DNA of 64,000 bases, taken from NCBI RefSeq assembly GCF_022012395.1, contig NZ_JAKLTQ010000001.1, positions 372,001 through 436,000 of the forward strand, read 5' to 3'. This document shows, one piece after another, positions 11,640 to 20,744 of the stretch (the first letter of the stretch is position 1; each line of letters opens with the position of its first letter). This stretch comes from Arthrobacter hankyongi (GTDB lineage Bacteria > Actinomycetota > Actinomycetes > Actinomycetales > Micrococcaceae). The notes under the pieces were generated by a model that worked only from the letters and a program-made list of their open reading frames with translations, searched no databases and was not told where the DNA came from. A program made the translations under genes and the position numbers.

Positions 11640-11766
11640 TTCCCCGTTCGCGGCGAACGGCTGGCGCGTCGCGCTTTCCCACCGCTCGCGAGCTCGCGGC
11701 GGGCCCCTCAGAGAGCCGCCCGGGGTCCCCGTGCGCGAAGCGTTCGGGGCAGGCGGCGAACGGCTA
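11640..11766 (-). repeat. dispersed ~107-base repeat, distant inverted copy
   Basis: On the minus strand this segment matches the two tandem copies at 27158-27333. The best part, 11718-11743, is a 26-base exact match, including CCCCGTGCGCGAAGCG; flanking parts on both sides align with a few changes and a short gap. The repeat runs into the stop codon of the prepilin peptidase gene (11764-11766). See the entries at 27158 and 27265. Confidence 0.75.
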
Positions 11767-12270
11767 GCTGGCCGGCAGCAAGGCAGCCACGGTGCCGAGC
11801 AGCATGAACGGACCGAACGGCATGGCGGACTTGAGGTTTCCACGCCGCAGGAGCACCAGCGTCAGGCCGTACAGCCCGCCCAGCGCAAAGGCAGCCATGG
11901 TCCCCCAGAACAGCCGGCCGGCGTCGAGGTAGCCCAGGTACATACCGAGGACGCCGGCCAGCTTGACGTCGCCGAAGCCCATCCCGGCCGGATGGATGAA
12001 GCGGACCGTGAAGTAGAAGGCCCACAGTCCGGCTCCCCCGGCCAGCAGGCCCCACAGGCGCGCCGCATCGCCGCCGGCCAGCGCGGCCGCCGCCAGCAGT
12101 GCCGCGGCGACCCCGTAGGCGGGAAAGACGATCCGGTCCGGCAGCGTATGCGTGCGCACGTCGATCCAGCTGAGCCGGGCCCCCACCGCCAGCAGGTACA
12201 GGCAGGCCGCCAGCAGCGCCCAGAACGGCAGCGGGTCCGCCGGCCACAGCCGTTCCAGTTGCGCAATCAT
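11764..12270 (-). CDS. A24-family prepilin peptidase (short form)
   Basis: A 168-residue aspartyl peptidase with about six membrane helices, expected to cut the leader of type IV or Flp (Tad) pilins at the inner membrane. The two catalytic aspartates are visible: Asp37 in SWIDVRTHTLPD and Asp101 in GMGFGDVKLAG (GxGD motif). The N-terminal methyltransferase domain of PilD is absent, as in CpaA/TadV-type enzymes. The ATG at 12270 lies six bases after TAGCTT with no clear ribosome site. No pilin or pilus assembly gene is in the window, so this copy is an orphan here. It diverges from the SARP gene. Confidence 0.88.
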   Translation of the reverse strand: MIAQLERLWPADPLPFWALLAACLYLLAVGARLSWIDVRTHTLPDRIVFPAYGVAAALLAAAALAGGDAARLWGLLAGGAGLWAFYFTVRFIHPAGMGFGDVKLAGVLGMYLGYLDAGRLFWGTMAAFALGGLYGLTLVLLRRGNLKSAMPFGPFMLLGTVAALLPAS

Positions 12271-12576
12271 GGCCCCAAGCTACAACATGCTTCCACCGGG
12301 GACCGCCGCCGTGCGGCCGCCGGTGGAGAACTTCCCCTCCCGGGCAGACCCCGGGCCCCGGCGAAAACCCGGCAGGACCCACTTTGCCGCTGCCTGCTTG
12401 GGAAAAACCTTAGGCAGGTCGTCCGGGACACCGGCGCCGCAGCCTTCATTGCGTGACGGAAGTCACTCCCCAAATTTGGGGGTGCAGGGTGCCCCGATCC
12501 GGGCTGTCGAAGCCATGCCGCGCTCGGCAAGGATGAGAGAGCATTCATTGGGGGTGCATCCATCGAGGGGGACGAC
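12271..12576. other. divergent intergenic region, prepilin peptidase / SARP
   Basis: 306 bases without a gene. It contains a minus-strand -10 box (TAGCTT, 12277-12282) for the prepilin peptidase, the perfect palindrome CCCCAAATTTGGGG at 12468-12481, and the 11-base direct repeat TTGGGGGTGCA at 12476-12486 and 12548-12558. The SARP start follows at 12577. Confidence 0.6.
12468..12486. promoter_or_regulatory. palindrome plus first direct repeat upstream of the SARP gene
   Basis: CCCCAAATTTGGGG (12468-12481) is a perfect 14-base palindrome. It overlaps the first copy of TTGGGGGTGCA (12476-12486), which recurs at 12548-12558, close to the start codon. An operator function is inferred only. Confidence 0.4.
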
Positions 12577-13524
12577 ATGGAGCAAATGCATGGACAGTGC
12601 CTGTCCATTTCCGTTCAGGTGATCGGCCATCTGCGGATCAGCCGGGGAGATACCGTCCTCACGGCGTCGAGCCTCGGCGGCCCGAAGCCACGCCAGATCC
12701 TGGAAATCCTGCTGCTGCGGCTGGGCACGGCGGTTTCGAAGGATCAGCTGGTGGAGCTGCTCTGGGGCGGGAAGGCACCCGGCGAGGCGCTGGGCACCTT
12801 GGAAAGCTACGTCAGCGTACTGCGCCGCCACCTGCAGCCCGGCCACGCCAAGTCGGGCCCGCTGCGGACGGCCAACTCCGGCTATCTGCTGGAGCGGGAC
12901 CTGGTGGATCTGGACCTGGACCGCTTCGACGGGCTGCTGCGCGATGCCGAGCTGGCCGCGCCGGCCGCGGCCTACCCGAAGCTGACGGAGGCTCTGGACC
13001 TGGCCGCGGAACCGCTGCTCGGCGACGAGTTGACGCCGGAGTGGGCGGCGGAGGCCCGGGACCGGCACACCGCCAGGGTGGCCCAGGCGCGGGTGCTCGC
13101 CGCCGAGGCGGCCACCATGCTCTCCAATCCGGACGACGCCGTGCGCTGGGCCGAGCAGGCAATCGACATGGAACCGCTGAACGAACGGGCGTGGTCCGCC
13201 CTCGTGACCGGGTTGGAACAGGCCGGGCGCTATGCCGAAGGTATCCGCAGCTATGACAAGTGCCGCCGGCTCCTGGACCGCGAGATGGGCTGCACGCCCG
13301 GCCCCGCCCTGCGTGCCGCGCATGCCAGGCTGCTGAAGGCCACGGCCGCCGACGACAGCGACCTGTCCGAAGTCCTGAGCGCGCTGTTGCTGCTCAGCGA
13401 CAGCCTCCGGGGAGACCGGCATGATTCCGAGGTGCCGGCCCGCCTGCGCCGGCCGGGCAAGCACGTGGAGGCGGCCGGCCAGGTAGTGGACTCCTTCCTG
13501 CGCCGAGCCCTGGCCTCGGCCTGA
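12577..13524 (+). CDS. AfsR/SARP-type regulator (winged helix plus BTAD)
   Basis: A 315-residue activator-type protein. Residues ~10-100 form the OmpR-like winged helix: GGPKPRQILEILLLRLG, VSKDQLVELLWG, LESYVSVLRRHLQPG. Residues ~105-255 are the bacterial transcriptional activation domain, with the TPR-like pieces AVRWAEQAIDMEPLNERAWSAL and RYAEGIRSYDKCRRLL. The C-terminal ~60 residues are not assigned. No ATPase domain is present, so it is a small SARP. The ATG at 12577 follows GAGGGGGA. SARPs usually bind short direct repeats near -35 regions. Its neighbours suggest control of pilus genes, but this is inference. Confidence 0.9.
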   Translation: MEQMHGQCLSISVQVIGHLRISRGDTVLTASSLGGPKPRQILEILLLRLGTAVSKDQLVELLWGGKAPGEALGTLESYVSVLRRHLQPGHAKSGPLRTANSGYLLERDLVDLDLDRFDGLLRDAELAAPAAAYPKLTEALDLAAEPLLGDELTPEWAAEARDRHTARVAQARVLAAEAATMLSNPDDAVRWAEQAIDMEPLNERAWSALVTGLEQAGRYAEGIRSYDKCRRLLDREMGCTPGPALRAAHARLLKATAADDSDLSEVLSALLLLSDSLRGDRHDSEVPARLRRPGKHVEAAGQVVDSFLRRALASA

Positions 13525-13601
13525 CCTGCGCGACATCCGGCGCGGTTCTCCGGCCGCTGCTATACATCCGTGCCCCGCGCAGGCATACTCCCTATAGGAC
13601 C

Positions 13602-14309
13602 ATGTCGGGGGACTTGGGTTGGGGATGGGCCATGAAGTCGGAAGCGGCGTCGGAAGACTCGCCGGCGCAGGCACGGGTGGTGGTGGTGGATGACCACACC
13701 ACCTTTGCGGAGTTGCTGGCACAAGCATTGAACCGGGAAACGGACCTGGTGCACGTGGGCAATGCCGGCAGCGCCGGGGCCGCCATCGAGCTGTGCCGCG
13801 AGGCCAGGCCGGACGTCGTCGTGATGGACTACCACCTGCCGGACGGCAACGGGTTGGACGCCGCCGGCGCCATCCTGCAGGACGCCCCACAAACCCGGAT
13901 TATCGTCCTGACCGGCAACCCGACGCCGGAGATCCTCGGCCGGGCAGCCGGCTCCGGCATCTGTGGATTCCTGCCCAAGGACGGCTCGCTGCGGACCCTG
14001 CTGGATGCCGTACGCTTTGCCCGGCCTGGCAGCATGGTGGTCCACCCGTCCCTGCTGGCCGCGCAGCAGGGCGCGCCCCCCGTCCCGCAGCCCGGCAACG
14101 GCGTGCTGACGGCCCGCGAGCGCCAGGTCCTGGCCCTGATGGCGGCCGGCCATGATGTGCGTGCCAACGCCCGGCTGCTGGGCATTTCGGAGAACACCTG
14201 CCGGGGCTATGTGAAGGCCATCCTGGGCAAACTCGGTGCCCACACCCAGCTCGAAGCGGTGGCCATCGCCCGGACCCGCCGCCTGCTGCCGGAGCAACCG
14301 GATGCGTAG
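13602..14309 (+). CDS. NarL/FixJ-type response regulator
   Basis: A 235-residue DNA-binding response regulator. The receiver domain shows the acidic pair in VVVVDDHTTFAELLA, the phospho-acceptor Asp76 in VVMDYHLPDGNGLDA, a Thr in IIVLTGN and Lys in GFLPKDGSL. A LuxR-type helix-turn-helix occupies ~165-225 (LTARERQVLALMAAG, ENTCRGYVKAILGKLGAHTQ). The start at 13602 has AGGA three bases upstream; a second ATG at 13632 is possible and would drop ten residues. Its stop overlaps the histidine kinase start by eight bases, so the two are translationally coupled partners. Confidence 0.93.
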   Translation: MSGDLGWGWAMKSEAASEDSPAQARVVVVDDHTTFAELLAQALNRETDLVHVGNAGSAGAAIELCREARPDVVVMDYHLPDGNGLDAAGAILQDAPQTRIIVLTGNPTPEILGRAAGSGICGFLPKDGSLRTLLDAVRFARPGSMVVHPSLLAAQQGAPPVPQPGNGVLTARERQVLALMAAGHDVRANARLLGISENTCRGYVKAILGKLGAHTQLEAVAIARTRRLLPEQPDA

Positions 14310-15657
14310 GAAGGCCGCCACCCACGCGGACGGGATTGACGGCGGACCGAATCGGGACACGAACCGTTCGCGGCTGCACCCGGAAGCACGCAAGGCCCTT
14401 CGGCGTTATGCCCTCACAGGTGTCGCCACCTTGCTGATCGTCCTGGTGCCGGTGATCTTCGGCGCGAGGGCCTTTGCCAAGGACCAGGCCCTCCGGCATG
14501 CGATGGAGAGCACCCAGCACATGGCGGACTTCGAGGTGGCCCCCTTCATCGATTCCGCTTTGCCGATCGAGGATCCCGTCCGGCTGGACCGGCTGGACCG
14601 CCGGCTGACGCCGAGCTTCCGCCACGTCTCCCTGTACCGGTTCAAGGTGTGGAATTCAGCCGGAATCATCCTCTACTCGGACCGGCGGGAGCTGATCGGC
14701 CGCCAGTTCCCCCGCCCGGACTGGGCCGGCCCGCTGCTGGCCGGGGGCGCCGGGCGAGCCGAATTCGAGGCCCAGACCGATGCCGAGAGCGTCCTGGAAG
14801 CCAGCCAGGGAGAGCTAGTGGAAGTGTATGTGGGTGCCACCGCATCGGATGGGGAACGGATCATCGTAGAGGCCTACTACCCGGCCGAAATTGTCCGCGA
14901 CGACCAGCGGAGCATGGTCCTGGGCATCCTGCCGGGCGTGTTCGCCTCGCTGCTGCTGCTGCAGGCGCTGCTGCTGATTCCGGGCCTGCGGATGGCCAAG
15001 CGGCTGCAGCGCAACGCGGACACCCAGCAGCGGCTGCTGGAGCAGGCCATCAGCGCCTCGGACCTGGAACGGCAGCGCCTGGCACGGCACCTGCACGACG
15101 AGGTGATCCAAGGCCTGGCCGGCCTGGCCTATACGCTGGAGTCCTACGAACTGGGCGGTACGGACCCGTCGCCGTCGTTCTTCGCCCGGGCCAATGCAGT
15201 GCTGCAGGAGAATATCGGTGCCCTGCGCGGCATCGCGACAGACCTCTATCCGCCGGATCTGGCCGAACTGGGCCTGTCCGGCGCACTGGCCCGGCTCGGG
15301 GATCCCGCCCGGTCTCGCGGGGTGGACTTCGACCTGCAGGTCCGCGGCGCACCCACGGCCGAGCCCACCACGCAGGTCCTGCTCTACCGGGTGGCCCGGG
15401 AAGCCATCGCCAATGCGCTCAAGCATGCCGACGCCGGGCGGATCTCGGTGGCGCTCGCCGCGGATCCGGTGGCCACGAAGCTCACGGTGGCCGACGACGG
15501 CCGCGGGTTCGACGTGGCGGATGCCGTCCCGGAAGGACACCTCGGGCTGGCGATCCTGCATGACACCGTCGCCGAAGCCGGCGGCTCGCTGCTGATCACC
15601 TCGGCAGCGGACAGCGGCACGAAGGTGGAGGCGGTCCTGCCGGCCGCAGCCGGTTAG
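14302..15657 (+). CDS. sensor histidine kinase (HisKA_3, NarX/DesK-like)
   Basis: A 451-residue membrane kinase paired with the preceding response regulator. A first membrane segment (RYALTGVATLLIVLVPVIFG region) and a second (MVLGILPGVFASLLLLQALL) enclose an extracytoplasmic sensor of about 150 residues that I cannot assign. The phospho-accepting His265 lies in RLARHLHDEVIQGLAGLAY, the HisKA_3 form. The HATPase domain includes REAIANALKHADAG (N box), VADDGRGFDVADA (G1) and EGHLGLAI (G2). The start ATG at 14302 lies inside the regulator gene, with GGAGC about six bases upstream. The signal is unknown. Confidence 0.92.
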   Translation: MRRKAATHADGIDGGPNRDTNRSRLHPEARKALRRYALTGVATLLIVLVPVIFGARAFAKDQALRHAMESTQHMADFEVAPFIDSALPIEDPVRLDRLDRRLTPSFRHVSLYRFKVWNSAGIILYSDRRELIGRQFPRPDWAGPLLAGGAGRAEFEAQTDAESVLEASQGELVEVYVGATASDGERIIVEAYYPAEIVRDDQRSMVLGILPGVFASLLLLQALLLIPGLRMAKRLQRNADTQQRLLEQAISASDLERQRLARHLHDEVIQGLAGLAYTLESYELGGTDPSPSFFARANAVLQENIGALRGIATDLYPPDLAELGLSGALARLGDPARSRGVDFDLQVRGAPTAEPTTQVLLYRVAREAIANALKHADAGRISVALAADPVATKLTVADDGRGFDVADAVPEGHLGLAILHDTVAEAGGSLLITSAADSGTKVEAVLPAAAG

Positions 15658-15679
15658 CCCGGCCGGCAGGAACCCAATC

Positions 15680-17041
15680 CTAGATCTCGGCGCCCTCGAG
15701 CAGCTCCGTTACCAGGGCCGCGATCGGCGAGCGCTCCGAGCGGGTCAGCGTCATGTGCCCGAAGAGCGGGTGCCCCTTGAGCGTTTCGACGACGGCGGCG
15801 ATACCGTCGTGCCGTCCCACCCGCAGGTTGTCCCGCTGCGCCACATCGTGGGTAAGCACGATCTTGGAGTTCTGCCCGATCCTGCTCATCACAGTCAGCA
15901 GCACGTTCTTCTCCAGGGACTGGGCCTCGTCCACGATCACGAACGAGTCATGCAGCGAGCGGCCGCGGATGTGGGTCAGCGGCAGCACTTCCAGCATGCC
16001 GCGGTCGATGACCTCCTCCACCACTTCGGCGGAGACCAGTGCCCCGAGGGTGTCGAAGACCGCCTGCGCCCACGGGTTCATCTTCTCGGATTCCGACCCC
16101 GGCAGGTAGCCCAGTTCCTGGCCGCCGACGGCGTACAGCGGCCGGAACACCACCACCTTGCGGTGCTCGCGCCGCTCCAGCACCGCTTCCAGCCCGGCGC
16201 AGAGGGCCAGCGCGGACTTGCCGGTGCCGGCCCGTCCGCCGAGCGAGACGATGCCGACCTCGGGATCGAGCAGCAGGTCGATGGCCAGGCGCTGTTCGGC
16301 GCTGCGTCCATGCACGCCGAACACATCCCGGTCCCCCTTCACCAACCGCACCTGCTTGTCCGCGCCCACCCGGCCCAGCGCGGAGCCGCGGTTGGACAGC
16401 AGGATCAGGCCGGTATTGGCAGGCAGTTCGCCCGCTGCCGGCAGGAAGACCGGCTCATTGTCGTAGAGCTGGTTCAGTTCCTCGGTCATGACCTCCAGCT
16501 CGGCCAGGCCCGTCCACCCCGAGTCCTTGACCAGGTCGTTGCGGTACTCATCCGCCTGCAGGCCCATGGCGGAGGCCTTCACGCGCATCGGCAGGTCCTT
16601 GGACACCACCGTCACGTTGCGGCCTTCATTGGACAGGTTCTTGGCCACGGCCAGGATGCGGCTGTCGTTGTCCCCGCCGCGGAAGCCCTCCGGCAGCACG
16701 TCGGGCGAAATATGGTTCAGTTCCACCCGCAGCGTGCCGCCCTCGCCGCCGAGCGGAATCGGCCGGTTGAGCCCGCCGTGTTCCACCCGCAGGTCATCCA
16801 GCAGCCGCAGGGCCTTGCGGGCGAAGTAGCCCAGTTCCGGATCATGGCGCTTGCCCTCGAGTTCTTTGATGACCACGATCGGCAGGATGACTTCATGCTC
16901 CGCGAAGTGCATCAGTGCCCGCGGATCGGACAGCAGCACCGAAGTGTCCAGCACAAACGAGTGGTCCGGCATGCCGGCCGCCCTCTGCTCCCCCATGGCA
17001 GACCCTGCAGCATTGGTGCTTGCGGTGTCAGTATTGGCCAC
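15680..17041 (-). CDS. PIN-PhoH2-type protein (PIN domain fused to PhoH ATPase)
   Basis: A 453-residue two-domain protein. Residues ~25-165 are a PIN nuclease-like domain ([38 protein letters not shown], where the Asp and Glu residues are the metal ligands). Residues ~230-450 are the PhoH P-loop ATPase, with Walker [14 protein letters not shown] and Walker [11 protein letters not shown]. PhoH2 proteins of this layout have been described as ATP-dependent RNA helicase/RNases. The GTG at 17041 follows a GGGGG stretch. A palindrome (17196-17215) lies about 155 bases upstream. It converges with the histidine kinase gene. Confidence 0.92.
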   Translation of the reverse strand: MANTDTASTNAAGSAMGEQRAAGMPDHSFVLDTSVLLSDPRALMHFAEHEVILPIVVIKELEGKRHDPELGYFARKALRLLDDLRVEHGGLNRPIPLGGEGGTLRVELNHISPDVLPEGFRGGDNDSRILAVAKNLSNEGRNVTVVSKDLPMRVKASAMGLQADEYRNDLVKDSGWTGLAELEVMTEELNQLYDNEPVFLPAAGELPANTGLILLSNRGSALGRVGADKQVRLVKGDRDVFGVHGRSAEQRLAIDLLLDPEVGIVSLGGRAGTGKSALALCAGLEAVLERREHRKVVVFRPLYAVGGQELGYLPGSESEKMNPWAQAVFDTLGALVSAEVVEEVIDRGMLEVLPLTHIRGRSLHDSFVIVDEAQSLEKNVLLTVMSRIGQNSKIVLTHDVAQRDNLRVGRHDGIAAVVETLKGHPLFGHMTLTRSERSPIAALVTELLEGAEI

Positions 17042-17195
17042 GTTAGCCCCCGTCCTGAGCGATGGCGCTCCGTTTACGGTACGGATAGGAATTCCGGTAC
17101 GGCCGCGAGGCCCGTACCGGCCTCCCTTGCTGCCCTAAGAACTGCGGCAATTCGGCCTCCCGGTCAGCTGGCGAGGATCGCCTGCTGATACCTCC

Positions 17196-17215
17196 AAATT
17201 ACGCCGGTGTAATTT
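17196..17215. promoter_or_regulatory. AT-rich inverted repeat upstream of the phoH-like gene
   Basis: AAATTAC (17196-17202) and GTAATTT (17209-17215) are perfect inverted arms around GCCGGT. AATTTCCGG also occurs twice nearby (from 17211 and about 17248). This AT-rich stretch stands out in a G+C-rich region between uppS and the phoH-like gene. Operator role inferred. Confidence 0.35.
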
Positions 17216-17275
17216 CCGGAACAACAGCTATTTTGGGCAGTCGCGTAAATTTCCGGTAAACAGGCGGCAGCGACG

Positions 17276-18037
17276 CTATGCACCGAAGCGGCGCTGGCGC
17301 CGGCCGTAGTCGCGCAGGGCACGCAGGAAGTCCAGCCGGCGGAAATCCGGCCACAGGGCCTCACAGAAGTAGAACTCGCTGTACGCGCTCTGCCACATCA
17401 GGAAGCCGGAGAGCCGCTGCTCCCCGGAGGTGCGGATGACCAGGTCAGGGTCCGGCAGGCCGCGAGTATACAGATAGCGGGAGATGTCCTCGATGCCCAG
17501 CGACTCGGCGACGCTGCGCAGGTTCCCGCCGGTGCCGGCGGCATCCAGGAGCAGCTCTTTGACCGCGTCCACGATCTCCTGCCGGCCGCCGTAGCCGACG
17601 GCGACATTGACGTGCACCCCCGGCGCCCCGGCCGTCCGGCCGGCCAGCGTTTCCAGCTTCTGCGCCAGGTACTCCGGCAGCGTCTCGAGCGCGCCGACGG
17701 GCCGGACCTGCATGTTCCGGGCCTCGCCCAGCCGGTCCAGGGTATTGGCAATGATGCCCATGAGCTGCTCGAGTTCCTCGCCGGAACGGTTCATGTTGTC
17801 GGTGGAGAGCATGTACAGGGTAACGACCTTGATGCCCAGTTCGTCGCACCAGCCGAGGAATTCAAGGATCTTGTCCGCCCCGGCCTGATGCCCTTCGCGG
17901 GTCGGCGCACCGGCCAGCTTGGCCCAGCGGCGGTTGCCGTCCACCACGACGCCGATATGGCGCGGCATCCGCTGGGACGCCAGCGAGCGTTCGAGACGGC
18001 GTTCATACAGATGGTAGGCGACGTCCGGAAGCCTCAA
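17276..18037 (-). CDS. uppS: cis-isoprenyl diphosphate synthase
   Basis: Condenses isopentenyl diphosphate with an allylic primer to make Z-configured polyprenyl diphosphate, the carrier lipid precursor for wall synthesis. The 253-residue protein has the catalytic Asp33 in GVVVDGNRRWAK, then VVTLYMLSTDNMNRSGEE, and the substrate-binding RTSGEQRLSGFLMWQS and SEFYFCEALWPDF near the end. Two Z-prenyl synthases are common in actinobacteria, one making a short product, so the exact chain length is not certain. The start is a TTG at 18037 with AGGCAGG upstream. The gene closes the mca - small membrane protein - DUF255 series on this strand. Confidence 0.93.
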   Translation of the reverse strand: MRLPDVAYHLYERRLERSLASQRMPRHIGVVVDGNRRWAKLAGAPTREGHQAGADKILEFLGWCDELGIKVVTLYMLSTDNMNRSGEELEQLMGIIANTLDRLGEARNMQVRPVGALETLPEYLAQKLETLAGRTAGAPGVHVNVAVGYGGRQEIVDAVKELLLDAAGTGGNLRSVAESLGIEDISRYLYTRGLPDPDLVIRTSGEQRLSGFLMWQSAYSEFYFCEALWPDFRRLDFLRALRDYGRRQRRFGA

Positions 18038-18184
18038 GGATGCACCTGCCTTTCGAGTCGTCGCCGCACATGGAATTCTACGCCACTGCTAGGGGGCGGA
18101 ATGGACGGGCGGCGGGGCCGGCAGCCGGTTCCGGGCGGCCGCGGGGCCGGACCGGGCGGTCCGCCGGAGGCACCGTCTGCTGCG

Positions 18185-20350
18185 TCAGCGCTGCGGCGGA
18201 GCCGGTGCCAGGGCTGCCCGCAGCGCCGCTTCGTCAGCCACCGGACGCTGGCAGACCATGCCGCGGCAGACATAGGCCAGCGCCCCGTGGTCCGGTACGG
18301 GCCGGTCCCGCAGCAGCGGGACGGCGGTGTCCGCCTGGACACCGGCCGGACGGCGGGCGATGACCATCCCGGGGCTGCCGGTTCGCCGCGCCACCCTGAC
18401 CAGCCCGGCCGCGGCGGTGTCCTCCCCGACGACGGCCAGTTCCACCGGGCCGCTCAGCATGGCCTGGGCCACCGCCATGCCCCAGCCGGCCACCTGCGGC
18501 AGCCGCGGGGCCACGCGTTCGAGATAGCCCAGCAGCCGTTCGGCCAGTCGGCGGTGCCGGTCCGAACCGTGGTAGGCCGCATAGGTCACCAGCACCCCGG
18601 CCAGGAGGCTGGCCCCGCTGGGGGTGGCATTCTCCAGCGGGTCCGCGGCGCGCCGCTCGCCCCGGGCCTTGGAGAGCTGCTGCGGCTGTTCGGCCTCGTC
18701 GAGCAGTGTCCCTCCGGCCAGGAACCGCTCCTCGGCCCGCAGCAGCAGTGCCTCGGCGGCCGCATACCAGTGTTCGTCCCCGGTAGCGCCGTACAGGGTG
18801 AACAGGCCTTCGGCCACCCCGGCGTAGTCCTCCAGCAGCCCCTCGATGCCGCGCGCCGCGCCGTCGTGCGAAACCCGGGCCAGCCGGCCGGACGGGTCCA
18901 CATGCACCCGGAGCAGATAGCCGGCGGCGGCCTCGGCCGCCGCCAGCAGCTCGGGGCGGCCCAGGACGTCGGCTGCTTCGGCCAGCGCCGCGACAGCCAG
19001 TCCGTTCCATCCCGCCACCACCTTGTCGTCGCGGCCGGGCTGCGGCCGCTGCCGCCGCGCCTGCCGCAGCACCGGCTTGAGCCGGTTCCAGCGCTCGGTT
19101 TCGGCAGCGTGCAGCGGCCTGCCCGGATGCAGCGGGGACCCGTCAGCGGTGACCGTCCCCTGAGGTCCGACGCCCATCACCGAGGCCACCCAATCGGCGT
19201 CCCCGGCCTCCGGCCCCAGCACACGATGCAGCTCGACGACGGACCACAGGTAGGTGCCGCCCTCGACGTGTTCGCCATCCACCACGGTGTCCGCGTCGAG
19301 CGAGGAGGCCAGGCCCCCGCCAGGCAGGCCGAGGCTGTCCACCAGCCAGTCCGCCGTCGAGCCCGCCACGCCGAGGGCCAGGTCCCGCTGCGCCGGATCC
19401 GGGCTTTGCGCCGCCCACTGGGCGTAGGCGCGCAGCAGCTGGACGTTGTCGTAAAGCATCTTTTCGAAGTGCGGCACGGACCACCGCCGGTCCACCGAGT
19501 ACCGTGCGAAGCCGCCCTCCAACTGGTCGTAGAGAGCCGAACACGCCATGGCCTCGAGCGTGCGGGCGGCCAGTCCGGCGGCGAGGCCGGACGTGTCCTC
19601 GTCCGCACCGCCGGTCGGGCCCGCGGCGGCATGCCGCAGCAGGAACTGCAGCACCGACGACGGCGGGAACTTGGGTGCATCCCCGAACCCGCCGAACCGC
19701 TGGTCCTCCTGCAGGGCCAGCGCGCGTACCGCCGCGGGCAGGAGAACTGCCAGTTCCGCCTCGAACGGCGCACCCTGCTCCAGCCGCACGGCGGAGGCCG
19801 CGCCGTCGCCGGCTCCCGGCAGGGAACCGAGCAGCGCCCGGTTCGCCTCGGCGGCCTCGCCGAGGGCCGCGGACAGGGTGGCGGCGTTGGCCTCGATCCC
19901 CGCCCGCCGGTTGCGCCAGGCGTCGGCGACCGCTTCGAGCACCTGCCGGAACGACGGGCGCCCCGGCGCGGGCCGCGGCGGAAAGTAGGTACCCGCGTAG
20001 AAGGCCCTGCCGTCGGGCAGGGCGAACACGCTCATCGGCCAGCCGCCCTGCCCGGTCAGGGCCTGGGTGGCGGACATGTAGACATCGTCCACATCGGGGC
20101 GTTCCTCGCGGTCCACCTTGATGCTCACAAAGTGTTCGTTCAGGTAGCCCGCGGTGGCCTCGTCCTCGAAGGATTCGGCAGCCATCACGTGGCACCAGTG
20201 GCAGGCCGCGTAACCAACCGAAATGAAAACAGGCACGTCTCGCAGACGTGCCTGTTCAAAAGCCTGGTCGCCGAAGGGCCACCAGTCCACCGGATTGCCG
20301 GCATGCTGGCGCAGATAGGCCGAAGCCTCGTCGCGCAGGCGGCCGGCCAT
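18185..20350 (-). CDS. thioredoxin-domain DUF255 protein (YyaL/SSP411 family)
   Basis: A 721-residue protein. The N-terminal ~160 residues are the DsbH/DUF255 thioredoxin-like domain: YLRQHAGNPVDWWPFG, a CxxC site in GYAACHWCHVMAAESF, VKVDREERPDVDD-like segment and GGWPMSVFALPDG. The rest is an alpha-helical (alpha/alpha)6-type domain with RYSVDRRWSVPHFEKMLYDN and VVAGWNGLAVAALAEA. The family is widespread and its reaction is unresolved. The ATG at 20350 lies two bases after the stop of the upstream small gene, which indicates coupling. In M. tuberculosis (from memory) the same order occurs around mca, with an extra hemolysin III gene before uppS that is missing here. Confidence 0.9.
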   Translation of the reverse strand: MAGRLRDEASAYLRQHAGNPVDWWPFGDQAFEQARLRDVPVFISVGYAACHWCHVMAAESFEDEATAGYLNEHFVSIKVDREERPDVDDVYMSATQALTGQGGWPMSVFALPDGRAFYAGTYFPPRPAPGRPSFRQVLEAVADAWRNRRAGIEANAATLSAALGEAAEANRALLGSLPGAGDGAASAVRLEQGAPFEAELAVLLPAAVRALALQEDQRFGGFGDAPKFPPSSVLQFLLRHAAAGPTGGADEDTSGLAAGLAARTLEAMACSALYDQLEGGFARYSVDRRWSVPHFEKMLYDNVQLLRAYAQWAAQSPDPAQRDLALGVAGSTADWLVDSLGLPGGGLASSLDADTVVDGEHVEGGTYLWSVVELHRVLGPEAGDADWVASVMGVGPQGTVTADGSPLHPGRPLHAAETERWNRLKPVLRQARRQRPQPGRDDKVVAGWNGLAVAALAEAADVLGRPELLAAAEAAAGYLLRVHVDPSGRLARVSHDGAARGIEGLLEDYAGVAEGLFTLYGATGDEHWYAAAEALLLRAEERFLAGGTLLDEAEQPQQLSKARGERRAADPLENATPSGASLLAGVLVTYAAYHGSDRHRRLAERLLGYLERVAPRLPQVAGWGMAVAQAMLSGPVELAVVGEDTAAAGLVRVARRTGSPGMVIARRPAGVQADTAVPLLRDRPVPDHGALAYVCRGMVCQRPVADEAALRAALAPAPPQR

Positions 20351-20352
20351 GG

Positions 20353-20682
20353 TCAGTTCCCCGGCCCGTACTTGCCCGGACGATCCGCACCGGGACCGGC
20401 CGGCGGTTCGCTGCCGGAGCTGGCCGGGCCGTCCCCAGGCTCCGCACCGGATTCGTCCGGCACGTCGCCCGTGCGGGGCTGGATCTGGCCGATCTGTTCC
20501 CGGTAGCGCACCCGGCGGATCCGCTTGGTCATGTCGCGGATCAGCAGGAACAGCACCACCGCCACCCCGAACGTGATGAAGAAGCCCCAGGGACCGGGAG
20601 TGACCTGGTTAGGGTCCAGGCCGGGCCGCAGGGTGGGCTCCGGGTTCGGCGCTACGGTGGCAAGTACATGCAGCAGGTGCAA
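20353..20682 (-). CDS. small single-pass membrane protein of the mca operon
   Basis: A 109-residue protein without an assigned function. The order is a short outer N-terminus (EPTLRPGLDPNQVTPGPWG), one membrane helix at about residues 34-48 (FFITFGVAVVLFLLI), a basic stretch DMTKRIRRVRYREQ, and an acidic and Gly/Pro-rich tail. The same gene shape is found between mca and the DUF255 gene in other actinobacteria, which is the main reason to call it real. It starts 62 bases after the mca stop and ends two bases before the next start. Confidence 0.8.
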   Translation of the reverse strand: MHLLHVLATVAPNPEPTLRPGLDPNQVTPGPWGFFITFGVAVVLFLLIRDMTKRIRRVRYREQIGQIQPRTGDVPDESGAEPGDGPASSGSEPPAGPGADRPGKYGPGN

Positions 20683-20744
20683 AAGTCAGTCTCTTTCTGG
20701 CTGTCCCGGCGGTGCTCCGGCCGGAGGCGGTGGTTAACCCGTAT

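Noticed and set aside
12577-13524. SARP gene as marker of an antibiotic biosynthesis cluster
   Set aside because: No polyketide, peptide synthetase or other secondary-metabolite genes lie nearby; the neighbours are a two-component pair and a prepilin peptidase.
17612-20506. A 964-codon plus-strand open frame opposite uppS and the DUF255 gene
   Set aside because: Antisense shadow of two clear genes; composition is Arg/Gly/Pro/Gln-rich with no domain.
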